Shown: positions 52,409-62,017, counted from the stretch's first letter. The stretch is 64,000 nucleotides of DNA from Nocardioides oleivorans (GCF_004137255.1 NZ_SDWT01000001.1:3038001-3102000); one strand, 5' to 3'. Notes: generated by a model not told the origin, from the letters alone. Translations and numbers: made by a program.

Positions 52409-53443
52409 ATGTCCCACACGTGGCCCGACGTCCTCTCCACCCTCGTCGCAGGCGACGACCTCACCGCGGAGCAGGCACGATGGGCCACCGACGAGGTCTT
52501 CGCCGGTGCCGCCACCCCCGTCCAGCTCGCCGGCTTCGTGGTGGCGCTGCGGGCCAAGGGCGAGACCGTCGAGGAGGTCTCCGGCTTCGCGGCGGCCATG
52601 CTCGCCGCCGCCAACCCGATCTCGGTGCCGGGCAGGCTCCTCGACGTCGTCGGGACCGGGGGAGACCGCTCGATGTCGGTCAACATCTCGACCATGTCGG
52701 CGATCGTCGCGGCGGGTGCCGGCGCCCGGGTCGTCAAGCACGGCAACCGCTCGGCCTCCTCGCAGTCCGGCTCCGCCGACGTGCTGGAGGCGCTGGGCGT
52801 CCGGCTGGACCTGTCGCCCGCGCGCGTCGCCGAGGTGGCCGAGGAGGCCGGCATCACGTTCTGCTTCTCGGCCGCCTTCCACCCGGCGATGAGGCACGCC
52901 GCCGTGACGCGCCGCGAGCTCGGCATCGCCACGACCTTCAACATCCTCGGCCCCCTGACGAACCCGGCCCGCCCCCAGGCGCAGGCCATCGGCTGCGCCG
53001 ACGCGCGGATGGCCCCGGTGATGGCCGGCGTGCTGGCCGAGCGCGAGGTGGACGCCTGGGTGTTCCGGGGTGACGACGGCCTCGACGAGCTGACCACCAC
53101 GTCCACCTCGACGGTGTGGCAGGTCCACGCCGGGACGGTGCGCACGCTCACGATCGACCCGGCCGACCTCGGCATCGCCCGGGCCACCACCGAGGACCTC
53201 CGGGGAGGCGACGCGGCCCACAACGCCGACGTCGTACGCCGTCTCCTCGCCGGCGAGCCCGGTCCGGTGCGTGACGCCGTGCTGCTCAACGCGGGGGCGG
53301 CGCTGGCGGTGCACGCCGAGCCCGCGCGGCCCGCTGAGGAGTCGCTCGCGGCCGGGGTGGCCCGGGCGGCCGAGGCGATCGACTCCGGGGCTGCCCTCGG
53401 GACGCTCGAGCGCTGGGTCGCCGCCACCGCTGCAGGTCGGTGA
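52409..53443 (+). CDS. trpD: Anthranilate phosphoribosyltransferase
   Basis: 344-residue TrpD, joining anthranilate to PRPP in tryptophan synthesis. PRPP-binding G-T-G-G-D near residue 81, [16 protein letters not shown] and the L-G-P-L-T-N-P-A motif are all present. Not in a trp operon; its position near ctaE and a DEDD exonuclease gene is as in mycobacteria (Rv2192c). ATG 52409 follows TAGCCT by 7 nt (52396-52401) with no ribosome site: probably leaderless. Confidence 0.95.
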   Translation: MSHTWPDVLSTLVAGDDLTAEQARWATDEVFAGAATPVQLAGFVVALRAKGETVEEVSGFAAAMLAAANPISVPGRLLDVVGTGGDRSMSVNISTMSAIVAAGAGARVVKHGNRSASSQSGSADVLEALGVRLDLSPARVAEVAEEAGITFCFSAAFHPAMRHAAVTRRELGIATTFNILGPLTNPARPQAQAIGCADARMAPVMAGVLAEREVDAWVFRGDDGLDELTTTSTSTVWQVHAGTVRTLTIDPADLGIARATTEDLRGGDAAHNADVVRRLLAGEPGPVRDAVLLNAGAALAVHAEPARPAEESLAAGVARAAEAIDSGAALGTLERWVAATAAGR

Positions 53444-53459
53444 GCCCGCTGCCGGTCGG

Positions 53460-54845
53460 TCAGGACGCGGCCGGGACCAGCAGCACGTAGTCGTCGTCGC
53501 CCTCGACGGTCGTCCAGCCGAGCTGGTGGACCAGGGCGTAGCCGAGCTGCGAGTCGGGATCGACGAGGGCGTAGTCGACGTCGAGGTCGTCGACCATCGA
53601 GTCCCAGTCCGGGTTGAGCCGCGTGATGTCGACGTTGCGATCGAGCTCGTCGGGCGTGAACATCTCGACGTAGCCGTGCATGACCACCTGGACCTGGGGG
53701 TGGTTGGCCAGCACGTAGTGGCCGAGCGGCCAGTCGTCGAGCACCTTCGTGCCGCTGGGCATCGCGTCGAGGCGGGAGTCCACCCACGACGCGACGACCG
53801 GCTGGTCGGCGCGCTGGGCCGACGTGACGGCCAGGGCGCCGAGCGCCACAGCGGTGATGGCGGCGACGACCGACACCTCGCGCCGCCCCGGGGCGCCCGT
53901 GGGCGGCACCATCCGCTGGAGCGCGACCGCGACCAGCGGGGTGAGCATGATGCCGGCGACGATGACCGTGCGCACCGAGTAGAGGCCCCACGCCATCGAC
54001 AGGCCGAGCAGCATGAGGGTCGGCCAGTCGAGCGCGTCGCCGCGCAGGTGCACGACCAGCACGATCGCGACCATCAGGACGAGGAACAACGAGCCGGGGC
54101 TGGTGAAGTCCGGCGGGCCCCACTCGGTCAGCACGCTGTTGCGGGTGCCCACGCCGGTGACGGAGTCGACGATGTCGAGGCCGAGGGGCGTGGCAACCGT
54201 GACCAGCGTCGAGAGCACCGGGATCGAGGCGAGCTGGAGCACCCGGCGCAGGTCGTGGCGACGCGACAGCGCGATGCCCACGGTCACGGCGACGCCGATG
54301 CTCACGCCGACGATCCACATCCCGTGGAGCGGCACCCACACCCAGGTGAGCGCGACCAGCCACCACCTCGGCCGGCCGTCCTCGACCGTGCGGAGCCAGG
54401 CCGCCACGACGATCGCGATGAAGAGGTAGCTCACCAGCTGCGGCCGGGCGGTGAGGCCGGGCGCGGCAGCGCAGACACCGAGGCAGGCAGCCAGCACGGC
54501 GGGGAGCGGTGAGGCACGGCGACGGCTGACCAGGTAGAGGGTCACCGGCAGCAGCAGGGTCAGCGCGCCTGCCAGCCAGATGATCCCGGCGGTGCCGAAC
54601 GTGGTCCACGTCCAGGACATCGCCAGCTGCGACGCCCACTGGGTGGGGTACCAGGTGGCCGTGTCGTAGACACCGAGGTGGCCGGGGTGGGCCAGCGACC
54701 AGCCGTCACGGAACTCCTGTCCCAGCCGCAGGTGGAGCCAGGCGTCGCTGCCCGCCGCGGGCACGTCCTGGAGGCCGATCAGGACCACCAGGGCGGCGGC
54801 CAGCCCGACCAGCGGGAGGACCCGGCGGATGAAGGTGGTGATCAC
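53460..54845 (-). CDS. Polytopic membrane protein, unknown
   Basis: 461-residue protein with about ten to eleven helices. A first extracytoplasmic loop D-A-W-L-H-L-R-L-G-Q-E-F and a soluble C-terminal domain (about 375-461) rich in D follow the plan of GT-C glycosyltransferases or oligosaccharyl-transferase-like enzymes. The early acidic loop suits a catalytic Asp. No specific family assigned. GTG 54845 overlaps the YgjV-GNAT stop (GTGA). The truncated gene at the right edge has a similar opening loop pattern (G-D-W-D-W-L-V-A-F-G-D). Confidence 0.7.
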   Translation of the reverse strand: MITTFIRRVLPLVGLAAALVVLIGLQDVPAAGSDAWLHLRLGQEFRDGWSLAHPGHLGVYDTATWYPTQWASQLAMSWTWTTFGTAGIIWLAGALTLLLPVTLYLVSRRRASPLPAVLAACLGVCAAAPGLTARPQLVSYLFIAIVVAAWLRTVEDGRPRWWLVALTWVWVPLHGMWIVGVSIGVAVTVGIALSRRHDLRRVLQLASIPVLSTLVTVATPLGLDIVDSVTGVGTRNSVLTEWGPPDFTSPGSLFLVLMVAIVLVVHLRGDALDWPTLMLLGLSMAWGLYSVRTVIVAGIMLTPLVAVALQRMVPPTGAPGRREVSVVAAITAVALGALAVTSAQRADQPVVASWVDSRLDAMPSGTKVLDDWPLGHYVLANHPQVQVVMHGYVEMFTPDELDRNVDITRLNPDWDSMVDDLDVDYALVDPDSQLGYALVHQLGWTTVEGDDDYVLLVPAAS

Positions 54846-55471
54846 GAGCCGAGGTCGAGGCGCCAGGACTGCCCGACCCGCTGGAAGCCGAGCCGGTCGT
54901 AGTAGGCGCCGACCATCCCGGGCGGGGTGACGACCTCGCGGATGCCGCGACCCGCCAGGAGGCCGCTGCGCCGCCAGACGAACTCGCCGGGGGAGAAGTC
55001 GCGGTAGCGCGGGGTCACGTAGTCGAGCTGGACCCTCGCCGTCTCGCCCTCCTCGTGGAGCAGCACGACACCGACGGTCTCGTCGCCCTTCTGCACCAGG
55101 AACGCGTCCTGGGTCGTGCCGGGGTCGTGCACGAAGTCCGGGTTGAACCGCAGGATGTCGTCGCCGTGGACCCGCAGCACGTGGCGGAGGTACTCGTCGG
55201 TGGGCCCGACCTCGAGCACCTCGAAGGCGGTCTCGTCGTGCTGCTCGCGGAGCATCTTCACGATGAACCACGCGTTGATGCCGACGAGCACGAGGTTCAT
55301 CCCGACCATCGGCCACACGTCGAGCAGCCAGTTGAAGACGATCAGCACCACGCACGCGATCGCGTTGAGCACGCGCAGGCGCAGCAGGCTGGCCTGGAGG
55401 AGGGAGTACACGAGGAGTGCGCTCCCGCCCCAGCCGAGGACATCGAGCCAGTGGTCAGCGAGCCAGGTCAC
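54842..55471 (-). CDS. Fusion of YgjV-like membrane domain and GNAT-like domain
   Basis: 209-residue protein. Residues about 1-75 form three short helices like the YgjV family (G-W-G-G-S-A-L-L-V-Y-S-L-L-Q ... M-V-G-M-N-L-V-L-V-G-I-N-A-W-F). Residues about 80-209 look like a GNAT acetyltransferase (T-V-G-V-V-L-L-H-E, Q-L-D-Y-V-T-P-R-Y-R-D-F, Y-Y-D-R-L-G-F-Q-R-V-G). The acetyl-CoA loop is not a clear G-x-G. A membrane-tethered acyltransferase is the simplest reading; substrate unknown. GTG 55471 follows TAGGCT by 6 nt (55483-55478), leaderless. Coupled to the downstream membrane protein. Confidence 0.72.
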   Translation of the reverse strand: MTWLADHWLDVLGWGGSALLVYSLLQASLLRLRVLNAIACVVLIVFNWLLDVWPMVGMNLVLVGINAWFIVKMLREQHDETAFEVLEVGPTDEYLRHVLRVHGDDILRFNPDFVHDPGTTQDAFLVQKGDETVGVVLLHEEGETARVQLDYVTPRYRDFSPGEFVWRRSGLLAGRGIREVVTPPGMVGAYYDRLGFQRVGQSWRLDLGS

Positions 55472-55524
55472 GGCGGGAGCCTACTTCCGCCGTGACCGGC
55501 TGCTGATTCCTGACGTCCACGACA

Positions 55525-58500
55525 TCACTTGATGATGTAGAGGACGATCTTCTTGCTCTTCGAGCCGAACACCTGGGCGTTCCCGAGGTAGACGACCTGC
55601 AGCTTGTGCTTGCCCTTCTTGAGCTTGGGCAGCTTGATCGTCTGCGACCCGTTCCGCGCGGGAGCGAGGGTGATCTGGGCGATCTTCTTGCCCTTGTCGA
55701 GCACCTGGACGGCACCCGTCGGGTTGGGGAGGTCCGGCACGCTCACCGTGATTCCGAGCTTCGCGCGCTTCTTGACCTTCACCTGGTCGGCCTGGAGCGC
55801 ACCGGTCACCGACGACTTCATCCGCGCCACCGAGACGGCGGCGGTCGTGAGCGCACCCTCGGCGAATCCCTGGGCGGACGCGAACACCGTCACGGACACG
55901 TCCTTGCCCGCGTCGGCCGCCCGGAGCGAGTAGCTCGACCCCTTCGCGTCCGGGATCGGCGCACCCTGTCGGAGCCACTGGTAGCGGTAGTCGGTGGCGC
56001 CGGGTGACCACGACCCGGTCGTGACCTGGAGCGAGCTGCCCACGGACGCCGTGCCGGAGATCGTCGGCTGGCCGGTGCCCTGCAGGGCCCCGCCCGCGGT
56101 GATCGAGAGCGCGTTGCTGGTCGTCCGTCCCTCGACGTAGGACGGCTTGCGCGCGGTCACGCGCAGCGTCACGACGCGCGTGTAGTCCGCCGTGGTGAGC
56201 GTGTAGGTCGGCCCAGTGGCGTTCCCGATGTCGCTCCCGTCGCGCAGCCACTGGTACGACATCGTGACGTCGGGCTGGTTCCACGTCGGCGCCGTGCTGG
56301 TCAGCGTCTGGCCGACGGCCGAACCGGTCGGGGCCTGGATCTGGACCGCGGTCAGTGCCCGCAGCCCGGCGTCGACGACGAAGCGGCGTTCGACGCTCGA
56401 CCCCAGGTAGTTCCCCTGGCCGTCGTAGGCCCGCACGGTCCACGCGTAGGTGCCCGTCTCGAGCGTGTTCGGGAGGGCGTACGTGGTCGCGTAGGTCGTG
56501 ACGGACCCGGGGCTGCCGCCGCCGGTCACGTTCTCCACGTTGAGGACGTAGCGCGCGGCGCGGGTCGTCCCGGCGAGCGCGTCCCACGTGAGGACCCCTG
56601 CGTTCGGCTCCATGGTTGCCCCCTGCGCCGGGACGGACAACGCCACGGTCACGGGATCGACGAAGAACCGACCGAGGTCGGACCATCGGCCCGGCTGACC
56701 CGCCACGTCGGTGCGACGCACCCGCCAGCGGTAGGCCTGGGCGGACGGTGCGAGCAGGTCGGGCATCGAGTAGGCCGCCTGGGAGACCTGGCGGCTCAGG
56801 ACCCGGTTGCCGGCCGACAGCGTGGTGTCGTCGTTGCGGTAGACCTCGATGTCCCACGAGGAGTCGAAGTCGCCCGCGGCCCACCGGAAGAGCGTGGTGC
56901 CTGCGTCGATGTGGCTGTCGAACGCCGGCGCGGCCGTCGACGTCGCGTCGAGCTTGCTGGCCGGCGTGGCCTTGAGCAGGCGTCGGGTGTCGGACCACGC
57001 CAGGCGGTTGCCGGCGTCGTCGATGGCCTGGACGCGCCACCAGAGGTCACCCTCGGGGTAGGTCCGGCCGAAGGCCGTGTAGGTCGCCTGGTCGACTTCC
57101 TGCTCATCGATCTTGTTGCTGTCGGTGATCGTGGCCGACTGCGCCACCTGGATCCGGTAGCGGTTCGCGGTCTGGTAGGGCGGGCGGGTCCCGCCGTAGA
57201 TCGGCGCGGTCGACTGGTTGGTCGTGTTGTAGTCCGCCCACGTGAAGGTGACCTGGTCGGCGAATGTCGCGTTGTTCGCTGGACTCTGCAGCTGCACCTT
57301 GGGCGAGATCTTGCGGAACGCCCCGGTCCCTGCGTCGAGGGTGCCCGAGGGAGCCGGACCGCAGTTGCGGGTCGGCATGACCATGGCGCACGGACGGACG
57401 TACCAGTAGTACGCCGGTCCCGACTCGTTGTCGGGGAGCTGGCTCGGACCGCTGTTGGAGTGCGGGGTGAACCGGGAGTTGATCGTCTGGACGCCGTCGT
57501 AGACGAGGTTGGTGAAGTCGGCGTCCTCGGCCACGTAGACCTGGTAGCCGCCCGCTCCGGGAGTCGGGTCCCAGTCGAGGACCGGGGTGGCGCTCAGGCC
57601 ACCGCAGACCGTCTGCTCCTGGCCCACCACGAGACGCTTGGCGCACGTGTTGCCCGCGTCCACGGCGAGGCCGTCGAGGGCGACCTGCTCGCCCGTCGTC
57701 TCGGCGGGAGGAGCGATGGTGAACGTGGCCGGGGTGCCCGTGCCGATCTTGGTGCCGTCCTCGGCGTCGTAGGCCTCCACCCACCAGGTGTAGGTGCCGG
57801 GACGCAGGAAGTAGCTGTCCCAGTCGGTCACGGAGGAGTACGCCACGCGCCGGTTCAGCACCTCAGTGGCGTCCGGGGACACCACATAGGGCGGGGTCTC
57901 AGAGATCCGGAGCTGGTACTGCACGCGTGCGTCCTGCTGCGACGCCATCGGCTGCCACGCGAGCACCGGGAAGCGCGAGCTGATCTGTCCGGGGATCTGG
58001 GCGATCGGGGTCAGCGGGGACGCGCCGGCGGTCTGCGACTCGCGGAGGTAGAACGAGCCGGCGCCGTAGGTCGGGGAGCGCCGGCCGTCGCCGTCGATCG
58101 CGTGGATCTTCCAGGTGAAGTAGTCGGGCAGACGATCCGGGTCCTGGGTGTCGCTGTCGGAGGGAAGGATCTCGGTCGGGGTCCACGAGAGTGCGGAGGT
58201 GGTGATGCTGGCCGAGCCGTAGGCGCTCGTGACCTCGACGTAGTACCGGTTGGCGTCCTGGCTGGGCGCCCACCGCAGGGTGGGGACGCTGACCGTCGCG
58301 CCATCGGCCGGGGCGAGCGGCTGCACCTGCCCGCTGTCGTAGACGAAGCGCCCGGTCTGGGAGTAGACGCCATTGACGCCGCGCGGGTTGTCCAGCGCAC
58401 GCACCCGCCAGTAGACCGTGGTGCCCTGGGCGGGGATGCAGCCCAGGTTGCGGTCGTCGCCGGTCACGAAGGTGGTCGAGCTGGTCTGGCACGACTGGCT

Positions 58501-59643
58501 CGGGCTGGAGGCGAAGTTGTCGTTGCTGAGCTCGAGGACGTAGCGGGACGCGTGCTTGACCGGGGTCCACTGGTAGTAGAGGTCACCGTTGACCACGGGG
58601 GCTTGGCTCTGGACCGGCGGGTAGAGCAACGTCGGCTGCAGCGGCCAGCGACGCTGGAAGACGCTCGGCGCGACTGGCCACGGGGTCGGCTGGCCCTCGG
58701 CGTTGATCGCTCGCACCTTCCAGTAGTAGGTGTTGTTGTCCCAGGTGGTCGTCGGCGAGTAGCGCGTGGAGTAGACCGTGCGCTTCTCGATCTGCGTGTT
58801 GAAGTCCGCGTCGAGGGCGACCCAGATCTCGTACTGCTTGGCACCCTTGATCGGGTCCCACGCCAGGACGACGTCCTGGACCGTGGTGCTGGGCTGGACC
58901 TGCCCCGTGGTGGCGTTGGGCGCGCAGACCAGGCCGGTGGCACACGACTGCGACGTCACGGGCGGCAGCTGGGAGACGTTGTAGCTGGTCCACCCGGACC
59001 AGGCGCTCTGCATGTTGTTCTCGAACCGGGCGCGCACCCGGACGTAGAAGTCCTCGAAGCCCTCGCGCTCGCCGACACCCTGCGGGTCCGGCCAGACGTA
59101 GGTCGTCGAGCGGATGTCCTCACGCAGGATGCCGCCCACGTTGTCCCCCTCGGCGTCCATCTCGACGTCGTAGGAGACCGCGCCGGGCACACCCTCCCAG
59201 CGGATGATCGGGGGCGAGACGGGCGGAAGGATCTGGTTGCCGGCCGACGACACCTGGACCCCGGTGGGCACCTTCAGCGCCGTGACCGGCGCCTCCGCGC
59301 GGGCCCACGCGCTGGACCCGGTCTGGTCGACGGCCAGCACGCGCCAGTAGAGCGTGCCGGCGCGCAGCACCCGGGTCGGGGTGTAGCGGTCGTTGACCGT
59401 CTCCTGGTCGAAGACCACCGTCGAGAACGTCGCGTCCTCGGCGCCCTGCACGCGGTAGCGCGTGACGGTCGGGTTGCGGGTCCAGGAGAGCGTGGGAATC
59501 GGAGCGCCGCTGGCGCTCAGCCCGGTCGGAGCGTCCGGGACCGCTGCGGCGGGCTGTGCAAAGGTCGCGAGCGACGCGAGGAGCATCGCGAGCACGAGAA
59601 CGGCGCGAGCGTGCCGGGCGACGGCATGGCGGGTGAGTGACAT
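55525..59643 (-). CDS. Giant secreted fibronectin-III/Ig-repeat protein
   Basis: 1372 residues. Sec signal peptide about 1-34 (cleaved near A-Q-P-A-A-A). About ten fibronectin-III-like repeats of roughly 100 residues follow, each marked by a Y/F/W-x-W-x-V-x-A-x-D strand signature near 99, 200, 307, 411, 509, 618, 746, 868, 971 and 1066. Then two Ig-like units with Y-Q-W-L-R-x-G (1130, 1221) and a C-terminal basic Ig-like domain (about 1275-1372). No LPxTG, transmembrane anchor or enzyme domain is seen, so it is released or held non-covalently. Possible adhesion or matrix role. AGGGGGA precedes the ATG by 9 nt. Confidence 0.85.
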   Translation of the reverse strand: MSLTRHAVARHARAVLVLAMLLASLATFAQPAAAVPDAPTGLSASGAPIPTLSWTRNPTVTRYRVQGAEDATFSTVVFDQETVNDRYTPTRVLRAGTLYWRVLAVDQTGSSAWARAEAPVTALKVPTGVQVSSAGNQILPPVSPPIIRWEGVPGAVSYDVEMDAEGDNVGGILREDIRSTTYVWPDPQGVGEREGFEDFYVRVRARFENNMQSAWSGWTSYNVSQLPPVTSQSCATGLVCAPNATTGQVQPSTTVQDVVLAWDPIKGAKQYEIWVALDADFNTQIEKRTVYSTRYSPTTTWDNNTYYWKVRAINAEGQPTPWPVAPSVFQRRWPLQPTLLYPPVQSQAPVVNGDLYYQWTPVKHASRYVLELSNDNFASSPSQSCQTSSTTFVTGDDRNLGCIPAQGTTVYWRVRALDNPRGVNGVYSQTGRFVYDSGQVQPLAPADGATVSVPTLRWAPSQDANRYYVEVTSAYGSASITTSALSWTPTEILPSDSDTQDPDRLPDYFTWKIHAIDGDGRRSPTYGAGSFYLRESQTAGASPLTPIAQIPGQISSRFPVLAWQPMASQQDARVQYQLRISETPPYVVSPDATEVLNRRVAYSSVTDWDSYFLRPGTYTWWVEAYDAEDGTKIGTGTPATFTIAPPAETTGEQVALDGLAVDAGNTCAKRLVVGQEQTVCGGLSATPVLDWDPTPGAGGYQVYVAEDADFTNLVYDGVQTINSRFTPHSNSGPSQLPDNESGPAYYWYVRPCAMVMPTRNCGPAPSGTLDAGTGAFRKISPKVQLQSPANNATFADQVTFTWADYNTTNQSTAPIYGGTRPPYQTANRYRIQVAQSATITDSNKIDEQEVDQATYTAFGRTYPEGDLWWRVQAIDDAGNRLAWSDTRRLLKATPASKLDATSTAAPAFDSHIDAGTTLFRWAAGDFDSSWDIEVYRNDDTTLSAGNRVLSRQVSQAAYSMPDLLAPSAQAYRWRVRRTDVAGQPGRWSDLGRFFVDPVTVALSVPAQGATMEPNAGVLTWDALAGTTRAARYVLNVENVTGGGSPGSVTTYATTYALPNTLETGTYAWTVRAYDGQGNYLGSSVERRFVVDAGLRALTAVQIQAPTGSAVGQTLTSTAPTWNQPDVTMSYQWLRDGSDIGNATGPTYTLTTADYTRVVTLRVTARKPSYVEGRTTSNALSITAGGALQGTGQPTISGTASVGSSLQVTTGSWSPGATDYRYQWLRQGAPIPDAKGSSYSLRAADAGKDVSVTVFASAQGFAEGALTTAAVSVARMKSSVTGALQADQVKVKKRAKLGITVSVPDLPNPTGAVQVLDKGKKIAQITLAPARNGSQTIKLPKLKKGKHKLQVVYLGNAQVFGSKSKKIVLYIIK

Positions 59644-59738
59644 CCGAGCGATTCCCCCTGGAGAGCCCCTGCGGGCACGGTGATGACCTCGCCACGCTAG
59701 GTGTCGCTGTGAGCCGTCGGAGTGCGAATGGTCACGGG

Positions 59739-59754
59739 TAGTCCGAAAGGACTA
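59739..59754. promoter_or_regulatory. Palindrome with GAAA centre between the repeat protein and AsnC-like gene
   Basis: TAGTCC-GAAA-GGACTA, perfect 6-nt arms, in the 172-bp divergent gap 95 nt upstream of the repeat-protein start. Could be an operator, or in RNA a stem capped by a GNRA tetraloop. No regulator assigned. Confidence 0.45.
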
Positions 59755-59815
59755 GGCACCTCTGGCCGATCGGTGATCGGACCGCCACTCCGGCGGCGGG
59801 CGCTACGGTGAGCGC

Positions 59816-60094
59816 ATGATCACCGCCATCGTCTTCGTGAAGGCCGACGTCGCACGCATCCCGGAGGTCGCCGAGACGATCGCCGCCCTCGACGGGGTCA
59901 GCGAGGTCTACTCGGTCACGGGCCAGGTCGACCTCATCGCGCTGGTGCGGGTGCGCCAGCACGAGGACATCGCGTCGGTCGTCGCCGACCGGCTCAACAA
60001 GGTCGAGGGCGTCACCGAGACCGAGACGCACATCGCGTTCCGCACCTACTCCCGCCACGACCTCGAGTCGGCCTTCAGCATCGGTCTCGACTGA
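59816..60094 (+). CDS. Stand-alone AsnC/Lrp ligand-binding (RAM) domain protein
   Basis: 92-residue protein consisting only of the Lrp/AsnC effector domain: I-V-F-V-K-A-D-V-A-R-I-P, then G-V-S-E-V-Y-S-V-T-G-Q-V-D-L-I-A-L-V and T-E-T-E-T-H-I-A-F. No DNA-binding helix-turn-helix is present. Such proteins form ring oligomers that bind small molecules and may modulate other regulators. ATG 59816 follows TACGGT by 6 nt (59804-59809), likely leaderless. Confidence 0.88.
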   Translation: MITAIVFVKADVARIPEVAETIAALDGVSEVYSVTGQVDLIALVRVRQHEDIASVVADRLNKVEGVTETETHIAFRTYSRHDLESAFSIGLD

Positions 60095-60121
60095 CCCTCG
60101 CCTGGCCCTCGCTGGCCCTCG

Positions 60122-61912
60122 TCACCGCACGGGTCGGTGCACCGGTGAGGGCAGCCGCTGCTCGTCGAACGGCACCAGCGACAGCCGCGACTGGTTGACG
60201 GCGTCGTAGACGGCCAGGTGGCGCGCCGCGCCACCGAGCGGGCAGACCCACTCGCCGTCGACGTCGACCAGCCGGATCCCCGGCGACTCGAGCCAGCGCA
60301 GGACCTTCTCCGACTCCTCCGCCGTCGCGGCCGGGACGGGACCGGGGGCACCGCTGACCGTCTCGGCGCTCGCGGTGAGCTCGCGGACGTACTGGTGGGC
60401 GTCGGCGCCCGAGGGGATCCGCCCGGCCGCGGCGAGCCGGCCGTGGCGCACGACGTGCACGGACCAGCGGCCGTCGTCCTCGCGGCGCGCGGCGACGATC
60501 TCGGGGCACCGGGTGAGGGCGGAGAGGCGCTGGGTGCGCGCGGCGGCCCGCACGAAGGTCGCCAGCCGGTCGCGGTGCACGCCGGCCTCCTCGAACCGCT
60601 CGCTGTCGGCGAGTGCCGCCATGCGCTGGTTGATGACCTCCACGACCTCCTCGGGGCTGCGCAGCAACGTGTCGCGCAGCTGGCGTACGACGGCGGCGTA
60701 GGCCGGCTCGTCGACCGAGCCGTCGCAGGGGGAGAGGCACTTGCCCATCTCGGCCAGCACGCATGCCGAGCCCGAGGGGACCCGGGGCATCCGACCGCTG
60801 CACTGCCGCACCGGGAAGGTGTCGTGGAGGGCGGCGAGGCACTTCTCGGCCGTCTTCTTCGAGGAGAAGGGCCCGAGGTAGTCGGCGTCGTCGTCGAGGA
60901 CCTTGCGCACGAGCGACAACCGAGGCCAGGCCTCGCGGGTGAGCTTGACGAAGTGGACCTTCTCCGGGAAGCGCGAGCGCCGGTTGTAGCGCGGCTTGTG
61001 CTCGGCGATCAGCCGCAGCTCGCGGACCTCCGCCTCGAGCGGGGTCGCGCACTCGATGCCCGTGACCGAGGTGGCCAGGCCGACCATCTCGCCCATCCGG
61101 GTGCGGGTCTCGGAGGCGGTGAAGTAGGTGCGGACGCGGGTGCGGAGGTCGCGGGACGTGCCGACGTAGAGCACGCGGGAGCGGTCGTCCCGGAACAGGT
61201 AGACCCCCGGCGCGTGGGGGAGCCCCTCGGCCAGGTGCCGCTTGCGGCGCTGGGCGGTGCTCACCCGCGACGAGAAGGTCTGGAGCTCCTCCAGCGTGTG
61301 CACGCCGAGGCCACCGAGCCGCTCCATCAGGCCGTGGAGCACGTCGACCGTGGCGCGCGCGTCGTCGAGGGCGCGGTGGTTGGGGGTGGTGGTCGCGTTG
61401 AACACGCGGGCCAGGGAGGAGAGCTTGCAGTTCGGGGCGTCGTCGCGAGTGATGACCCGACGGGCGAGCTTGGCGGTGTCGAGGACCTCGTGCTTGGGCC
61501 AGGGCCGACCCTGCTCGCGGGCGAAGTGCTGGAGGAAGCCGACGTCGAAGGGGGCGTTGTGGGCGACCAGCACGCAGCCGGCCGCGAACTCGAGGAACGC
61601 CGGCAGCGCCGACTCGATGGGCGGCGCGTCGCGGACCATCGAGTTGGTGATGCCGGTGAGCACCGCGATGAAGGCGGGGATCTCGGTGTGGGGGTTGACC
61701 AGCGTCTGGAACTCGCCGAGCCGCTCGCCGCCACGCACCTTGACGGCGCCGATCTCGGTGATCATCGAGCCCCCGGCCGCCGAACCGCCGGTCGTCTCGA
61801 GGTCGACCACGCAGAAGGTGATGTCGCGCAGGGGCCGCCCCAGCTCGTCGAAGCTGCGCTGCGACTCCCAGCGGGGCGAGCTCCGTGCCGGGCGGTGGGC
61901 GGTGGTGCTCAT
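60122..61912 (-). CDS. DEDDh exonuclease fused to GIY-YIG (UvrC-like) nuclease
   Basis: 596-residue fusion. Residues about 30-200 are a DnaQ-like 3'-5' exonuclease: V-V-D-L-E-T-T-G, A-H-N-A-P-F-D-V-G-F and H-R-A-L-D-D-A supply the DEDDh residues. Residues about 235-320 are a GIY-YIG domain (P-G-V-Y-L-F-R-D, L-Y-V-G-T-S-R-D-L) with E in L-E-A-E-V-R-E-L. A UvrC-like cysteine-rich and UvrB-contact-like region (residues about 375-480) follows. Resembles mycobacterial Rv2191 beside trpD. Probable DNA repair nuclease. ATG 61912 follows TAGCGT by 7 nt (61925-61920). Confidence 0.88.
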   Translation of the reverse strand: MSTTAHRPARSSPRWESQRSFDELGRPLRDITFCVVDLETTGGSAAGGSMITEIGAVKVRGGERLGEFQTLVNPHTEIPAFIAVLTGITNSMVRDAPPIESALPAFLEFAAGCVLVAHNAPFDVGFLQHFAREQGRPWPKHEVLDTAKLARRVITRDDAPNCKLSSLARVFNATTTPNHRALDDARATVDVLHGLMERLGGLGVHTLEELQTFSSRVSTAQRRKRHLAEGLPHAPGVYLFRDDRSRVLYVGTSRDLRTRVRTYFTASETRTRMGEMVGLATSVTGIECATPLEAEVRELRLIAEHKPRYNRRSRFPEKVHFVKLTREAWPRLSLVRKVLDDDADYLGPFSSKKTAEKCLAALHDTFPVRQCSGRMPRVPSGSACVLAEMGKCLSPCDGSVDEPAYAAVVRQLRDTLLRSPEEVVEVINQRMAALADSERFEEAGVHRDRLATFVRAAARTQRLSALTRCPEIVAARREDDGRWSVHVVRHGRLAAAGRIPSGADAHQYVRELTASAETVSGAPGPVPAATAEESEKVLRWLESPGIRLVDVDGEWVCPLGGAARHLAVYDAVNQSRLSLVPFDEQRLPSPVHRPVR

Positions 61913-62017
61913 GCCGGCGACGCTAGACGTGGGCTCCGACATCGCCGCGGCGGCGCGCGGACTACGCTGACGGCGCCGATCACCCGACGGCACGCGCGAC
62001 CCGACCGAGGAGCACCT

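Noticed and set aside
56911..59640. 909-residue open frame on the plus strand opposite the fibronectin-repeat gene
   Set aside because: Composition is typical of the reverse complement of GC-biased codons (V, R, G, D-rich), with no signal peptide or motif. The minus-strand protein has a signal peptide, ribosome site and clear repeats.
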